Assembly (NCBI GenBank): GCA_021202205.1
Contig: JAJQDJ010000256.1
Coordinates: forward strand, 1 to 18,234
Length of the DNA: 18,234 bases
Direction of reading: 5' to 3'
Origin: Erysipelotrichaceae bacterium
GTDB taxonomy: Bacteria > Bacillota_I > Bacilli_A > Erysipelotrichales > Coprobacillaceae
Positions 14,904 through 18,234 of the stretch are shown piece by piece (the first letter of the stretch is position 1; every line of letters begins with the position of its first letter). The notes below the pieces were generated by a model. That model saw only the letters and a list, made by a program, of their open reading frames with translations. It did no database searches and was not told the DNA's origin. The position numbers were made by a program, and so were the translations under genes.

Positions 14904-15963
14904 AGCCTTGTTAGTAGTATTGAATTTAACAGGTGTTGTTAGTACTGATAGTGGAACTTATATTATTCTTTATGCGATTGGTGATGCATTGTTTACATTC
15001 TTCCCAGTTGCTATAGGATGGTCTGCTGCTAAGAAATTTGGTATTAAAGAAATTTATGGTATCGTATTAGGTGCTGCTTTATGCTATTCTAGCATTTCAG
15101 CATTATCTAGTAATGAAGCATTGTATTATGTATTTAGTGGTACAATCTTTGAATCTGCTGTTTATACAACATTCTGTGGATTACCAGTATTATTACCAGG
15201 TGCCGGATATTCTGGATCAGTTATTCCTATTATCCTTATTGTATATGTAGCAAGTCTAATTTATAAGTTTATGATGAAGAAAACACCATCTGTTATTCGT
15301 TCATTCGCTGTACCATTTGTGACTATTTTAGTTGTATTCCCATTAGGTATGTTAGTTATTGGTCCAGTAGCCTTAATGTTACAAAGCTTATTAGCACAAT
15401 TCTTCGAATTTGTTATTAATATTAATACAGGTTTAGCTGGTTTGGTTATTGGTTCATTATGGTCAATTTTAGTTGTGTTTGTTTTACATATACCTATTAT
15501 CATGATGTTCAATATCAACATTGCTACTTATGGTTATGATTATATTAACCCATTAATTTTCTCTGGAGCTTTAGCTACTATGGGTTCAGTTATTGGATTT
15601 ATTATTCGTACAAAATCAGTTGATGATCGAAACATGGCTGCTCCAGCATTGATTTCTACATTCTTTGGTGTTAAGGAACCTTCATTATATGGTGTATTGA
15701 TTCCTAGAAAGAAATTAATGGTATCTTCATTCCTGGCTGCTGGTATTGGTTCTATGATTACAGGTTTTGCTGGTGCTAAGTTATATTCTATGGGTGCTTC
15801 TGGTATATTAGGTTTGCCTTGTTTCATTAATCCAAATGGTATTGATATGGGATTCATTGGACTTTGTATTGGTGCTGTAGTAACATTTATATTAGCGTTA
15901 ATATTCTCATTGATCATTGGTCCTGCTAAAGATGCAGATGCATTAGAAATTCCACAAGAATAA
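14526..15963 (+). pseudogene. PTS glucose-family EIIBC permease, broken by a two-base deletion near 14897
   Basis: EIIBC carries the sugar across the membrane (EIIC) and phosphorylates it through the Cys of EIIB. EIIB (14526 to about 14780) has HCITRLRFKL with the active Cys and TGGQYQVVVG. The EIIC part begins with GIFQPLLSLLAASG, then the frame stops at TAA 14901. It continues one frame over from 14893 as IKALLVVLNLTGVVS, TDSGTYIILYAIGDALF and so on through about ten membrane segments to TAA 15961-15963. Relatives read G-M-I-K-A-L-L here, so GGTATGATT has become GGTGATT: two bases (AT or TA) are missing. With them the protein would be 479 residues, the normal size. The late EIIC motif GVKEPSLYGVL, with the conserved Glu that binds sugar, is present. 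The ORF 14893-15963 (GTG start, no ribosome site) is a remnant, not a separate gene. The sugar cannot be named. Confidence 0.8.
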
Positions 15964-16000
15964 TAAAAAATAAGTTATTTGATTGAAAAGAGGTGTTGAA

Positions 16001-16888
16001 ATGGAAATTCAATATTTGGCTGAGTTTGTCGTATTAGCACAAACTGAGAATTATTTGGAGGCAGCTGATACATTGTTTATGTCACAATCAACACTGTCTA
16101 AACATATAAAGGCTCTAGAAAGAGAATTAGGTGTTCCACTATTCGATCGTACAACTAGACGTGTTCATTTGAATCAATATGGTGAAATCATGTTAGAATA
16201 TGCTAAGCAGATAGCTGATATACAATATCAATATACTACGGCACTCAATAATCAAACTGAAAGCATCAAACATACTATTATTATTGGTTCTATACCAGTC
16301 ATGGCTCCTTACCACATTACTGATGAAATTATGGAGTTTAAAAAACAAAACAAAAATTATTCTGTTAACCTCATTGAAGGTGAATCTGCACAACTTAAAG
16401 ATCTTCTTCGACAAAATAAATGTGAGCTTGCATTTATCCGTGATGAAGATGAAGAGGATGATGACGAATTCGCCAAAATTCCATATGAAGATGATTATTT
16501 GGTTGCCGTACTGCCTAGCTATCATATTCTTGCGAATGAAAAAGAAATCACTCTAGAACAAATCCAATTTGAAGATTTCTTATTCTTACAACCTGGTTCA
16601 TTGTTATATAACATATGTCGTCAGGAATGTCAAAAAGCTGATTTTACACCTAACATAGCTTATACAGGACAACGTGCTGAAAATATTATTGACTTAGTAG
16701 AAAAAGGTATGGGTATATCATTATTAATGAGAAAACCTATTGAATATCTTGCAACCCCAAAAATTCGTATTGTCGATATTACCCCAACAATTACTACTAA
16801 AATCAGAATATATTATAAAAAAGATAGAAAACTATCAGTTGCAGCAAAACATCTCATTAATTCAATTACGATACATAAAAATCTGTAA
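16001..16888 (+). CDS. LysR-family transcriptional regulator
   Basis: The protein has 295 residues from ATG 16001 (ribosome site AAGAGGTGTTG; the upstream in-frame TTG 15983 would place the ribosome site inside the gene). Residues 1-60 are the winged HTH: YLAEFVVLAQTENYLEAADT, SQSTLSKHIKALERELG and LFDRTTRRVHLN, all standard LysR features. Residues 90-290 form the two-lobe effector domain (IIIGSIPVMAPYHI, ELAFIRDEDEE with an unusually acidic stretch, YLVAVLPSYHILA, GMGISLL). LysR proteins usually activate nearby genes when they bind a small molecule. This one lies 37 bases behind the PTS gene on the same strand, with no terminator between, so it is the last gene of the operon and probably its regulator. 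No divergent target gene is present. Intact and well kept compared with the damaged genes before it. Confidence 0.9.
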   Translation: MEIQYLAEFVVLAQTENYLEAADTLFMSQSTLSKHIKALERELGVPLFDRTTRRVHLNQYGEIMLEYAKQIADIQYQYTTALNNQTESIKHTIIIGSIPVMAPYHITDEIMEFKKQNKNYSVNLIEGESAQLKDLLRQNKCELAFIRDEDEEDDDEFAKIPYEDDYLVAVLPSYHILANEKEITLEQIQFEDFLFLQPGSLLYNICRQECQKADFTPNIAYTGQRAENIIDLVEKGMGISLLMRKPIEYLATPKIRIVDITPTITTKIRIYYKKDRKLSVAAKHLINSITIHKNL

Positions 16889-16907
16889 AGAAATTTACAG
16901 ATTTTTT
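16877..16907 (+). terminator. Terminator of the PTS-LysR operon
   Basis: AAAAATCTGTAAA (16877-16889) pairs with TTTACAGATTTTT (16894-16906) around a stable GAAA loop, with a T run at the end. The LysR stop codon (16886-16888) is inside the stem. Confidence 0.9.
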
Positions 16908-16932
16908 AGTCTAAATGGAAATAACAATTGTG

Positions 16933-17242
16933 TTTTTAATACTATAATAAGATTGTTGGTTATGTGGCGTATTATCGTTTTAGTGAATATCAATGTGAAA
17001 TGAAACGTTTGTATATATTAAAAGAATATAGATATTTAGGTGTTGGATAGGCGTTGGTGAATGCGTTACTCATACTAGCAAAACAAGATGGATATAAAGA
17101 AATGGTATTGGATACCATAACACCTCTAACATCTGCTATACATCTTTATTAGCATTTGGAATTTCAAGAATGTGATGCTTATTATCATAATCCTATGGAT
17201 GATGTTATCTATATGAAGAAAGATCTTAAAAAAATATATTGA
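16933..17242 (+). pseudogene. Decayed, internally deleted copy of the GNAT acetyltransferase gene
   Basis: From AAG 16949 the frame matches the GNAT gene from codon 62 (10070) to the end at roughly 90% by eye. It has lost the first 61 codons and carries TAG stops at 17048-17050 and 17150-17152, where the intact gene has CAA and CAG (Gln). It ends at TGA 17240-17242 without the terminator hairpin. Directly in front, 16933-16948 equals 9485-9500 (TTTTTAATACTATAAT), the promoter region of the DUF4186-GNAT operon. So the copy once held the whole promoter-DUF4186-GNAT segment and lost 569 bases between two ATAAT motifs (9496-9500 and 10065-10069 in the intact version). It cannot make an acetyltransferase. 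Confidence 0.88.
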
Positions 17243-17260
17243 ATATCACATAATTATTCT

Positions 17261-17289
17261 TTGTCATGAGACGGTTTTTAGTTTATAAT
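17261..17289 (+). promoter_or_regulatory. Promoter of the RpiR-family regulator
   Basis: TTGTCA (17261-17266), exactly 17 bases, TATAAT (17284-17289): close to the sigma-A consensus. Transcription should start near 17296, 19 bases before the ATG, with the ribosome site AAAGAGGTAG in between. Confidence 0.75.
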
Positions 17290-17314
17290 GAGGTGGGAAG
17301 AAAAGAGGTAGTGT

Positions 17315-18160
17315 ATGAATAAAAAAATGTCAGCAGATTTATTAATAAAAAGTAATTATAAAAATCTAACAAAATCAGAAAAGAAAGCGGCAGATTACTC
17401 ACTTAATAATGCCGACAAAATTTTTACACAGACTTTGCGTGAATTTTCAACAAAATGTGGTATAGGTGAAGCAACAACAATGCGTTTTATAAAAAAAATG
17501 GGTTACGCTAATTTTGCTGAATTTAAAATGGCTATTGCGGCATTGCCTTTAAAAGATAATAAAAGTTCAGATGAACATGATCCTATTGTTGATTTTCAGG
17601 AAGATATCAATGAAATAACCAATCAAACATTGTTGGCTAATGATAAAGCGTTATTAGAAAAAGCAGTGGATTACATAGAAGATGCCAATCATCTTGTTTT
17701 TATGGGACATGGGACTTCGGGTTATGTAGCACAAATGATTGCTTATTTTTTTAATCGTGCTGGTAGAGAGTGTGAAGATGTTACGGATATTCATTATTCA
17801 GAAATTCGTTCTGTATTTTTAAAAGAAGGGGACGTTCTTGTGGCTATTAGTCATTCTGGTGATAATGTAGATATAATAGGACCAGTTAAAAGAGCGAAAG
17901 AAAATGGTTGTACAATTATTACAGTAACGGCATATAAAACAACAATGCTGCAAAAATTTGCAGATATACCTTTGTTTCATTCACCAGGACCTTTGGAGCA
18001 TCGTATTTATGGTGCAGGTATGCGTAATGTTATGACACAACAATTTTTAGTAGAGTTACTATATATTATTTATAAACAAAGACATTTAGAAGAGGTTCTT
18101 ACTAATCAGGAATTAACAGCAATTTCAACAGCTGACCATCATACAATACTAAAAGGTTAA
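17315..18160 (+). CDS. RpiR-family sugar-phosphate-responsive transcriptional regulator
   Basis: The protein has 281 residues from ATG 17315. Residues 15-75 are the RpiR HTH domain (LTKSEKKAADYSLNNADKIF, TLREFSTKCGIGEATTMRFIKKMG, ANFAEFKMAI). Residues 110-260 are a SIS sugar-phosphate-binding domain: HLVFMGHGTSGYVAQMIAYF, VLVAISHSGDNVDIIGPVKR and TIITVTAYKTTMLQKFAD. The SISHSG-type loop that binds the phosphate is present. RpiR proteins repress or activate genes of sugar uptake and breakdown in response to a phosphosugar. Here the gene has its own promoter and terminator, next to the PTS operon but separated by the dead GNAT copy. It may sense the phosphorylated product of that PTS, or control the gene whose promoter starts at 18196; neither can be decided from this window. 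Intact. Confidence 0.9.
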   Translation: MNKKMSADLLIKSNYKNLTKSEKKAADYSLNNADKIFTQTLREFSTKCGIGEATTMRFIKKMGYANFAEFKMAIAALPLKDNKSSDEHDPIVDFQEDINEITNQTLLANDKALLEKAVDYIEDANHLVFMGHGTSGYVAQMIAYFFNRAGRECEDVTDIHYSEIRSVFLKEGDVLVAISHSGDNVDIIGPVKRAKENGCTIITVTAYKTTMLQKFADIPLFHSPGPLEHRIYGAGMRNVMTQQFLVELLYIIYKQRHLEEVLTNQELTAISTADHHTILKG

Positions 18161-18182
18161 TCGACATTTGTCGATTTTTTTT
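18159..18182 (+). terminator. Terminator of the RpiR gene
   Basis: AATCGAC (18159-18165), loop ATTT, GTCGATT (18170-18176), then a long T run. The hairpin begins in the stop codon. Confidence 0.85.
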
Positions 18183-18195
18183 ATTAAAACCTCAT

Positions 18196-18224
18196 TTGCA
18201 CCGTGTGCGTAAATATAGTATAAT
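18196..18224 (+). promoter_or_regulatory. Strong promoter for a gene beyond the right edge, with a small palindrome
   Basis: TTGCAC (18196-18201), 17 bases, TATAAT (18219-18224). GCAC-CGT-GTGC (18198-18208) is a short inverted repeat across the -35 and spacer, where a repressor such as the neighbouring RpiR protein could bind. The regulated gene is not in the window. Confidence 0.7.
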
Positions 18225-18234
18225 CTAAGAGTCT

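Noticed and set aside
15261..15917. Minus-strand ORFs opposite EIIC (15261-15521, 15540-15917)
   Set aside because: They mirror the codon pattern of a membrane protein on the other strand, have no ribosome sites and no domain likeness.
14893..15963. Separate EIIC gene starting at GTG 14893
   Set aside because: No ribosome site, and the start falls inside the first EIIC helix; it is the rest of the shifted EIIBC gene.
15963..15983. AAATAAGTTATTT as a terminator between EIIC and LysR
   Set aside because: The stem is only six A-T pairs with a one-base loop and no T tail; it is unlikely to stop transcription.
1..18234. CRISPR array, tRNA or rRNA gene, transposase
   Set aside because: No spaced repeats, cloverleaf-like sequences, rRNA segments or transposase motifs were seen on reading both strands.

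Overview
This is an AT-rich window from a low-GC Gram-positive bacterium (Bacillota). The style (A/T-rich codons, strong AGGAGG-type ribosome sites, TTGNNN-N17-TATAAT promoters, an LL-H type phage holin, a long second-type RsmH, glucose-family PTS and RpiR regulation) fits a gut Erysipelotrichia or Clostridia relative. That placement is inference; no rRNA or other marker gene is present. Every gene except one small HicB-like antitoxin lies on the + strand.

Positions 1-7200 are the right end of a prophage. They hold a tail protein that runs in from the left, a large receptor-binding tail fibre (two InlB-type repeats, a tail-type middle and a C-terminal S74 self-cleaving chaperone domain), small genes, an LL-H holin, a one-TM protein, an NlpC/P60-type endolysin and a strong terminator. 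Three of these genes are interrupted. The tail fibre has one frameshift and two in-frame TAA codons, the next gene has an in-frame TAG, and a small membrane protein is shifted at a run of seven A. An 11-bp direct repeat and a second hairpin at 7200-7373 probably mark the prophage edge.

Positions 7372-10366 are chromosomal genes: an orphan HicB-like protein (-), a stand-alone RsmH-type 16S rRNA methyltransferase, a YczE/YitT-like membrane protein split by an in-frame TAA, a DUF4186 protein and a GNAT acetyltransferase.

Positions 10405-16907 look like one operon with a promoter at the front and a hairpin at the end. It encodes an amidohydrolase-fold protein (split by an in-frame TGA), two different neutral-ceramidase-like proteins, a glucose-type PTS (EIIA, EIIB, EIIC) and a LysR regulator. 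The second ceramidase-like protein, EIIA and EIIB are read as one 706-codon ORF, but good ribosome sites and ATGs are buried inside it next to A runs. The EIIC part is in another frame because two bases are missing. My reading is a pathway that imports and phosphorylates an amide-bearing sugar-like compound and then cleaves it in the cytoplasm. The substrate is unknown.

A decayed, internally deleted copy of the GNAT gene lies at 16933-17242, so the operon is bracketed by direct repeats of about 280 bp. An RpiR-type sugar-phosphate regulator (17315-18160) with its own promoter and terminator follows, and a strong promoter for a gene outside the window ends the sequence. Across prophage and host genes there are seven in-frame stops, all explicable by C-to-T changes at CAA, CAG or CGA codons, plus several A-run indels. 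This points to recent decay or to errors in the sequence and should be resolved before any gene here is called dead.
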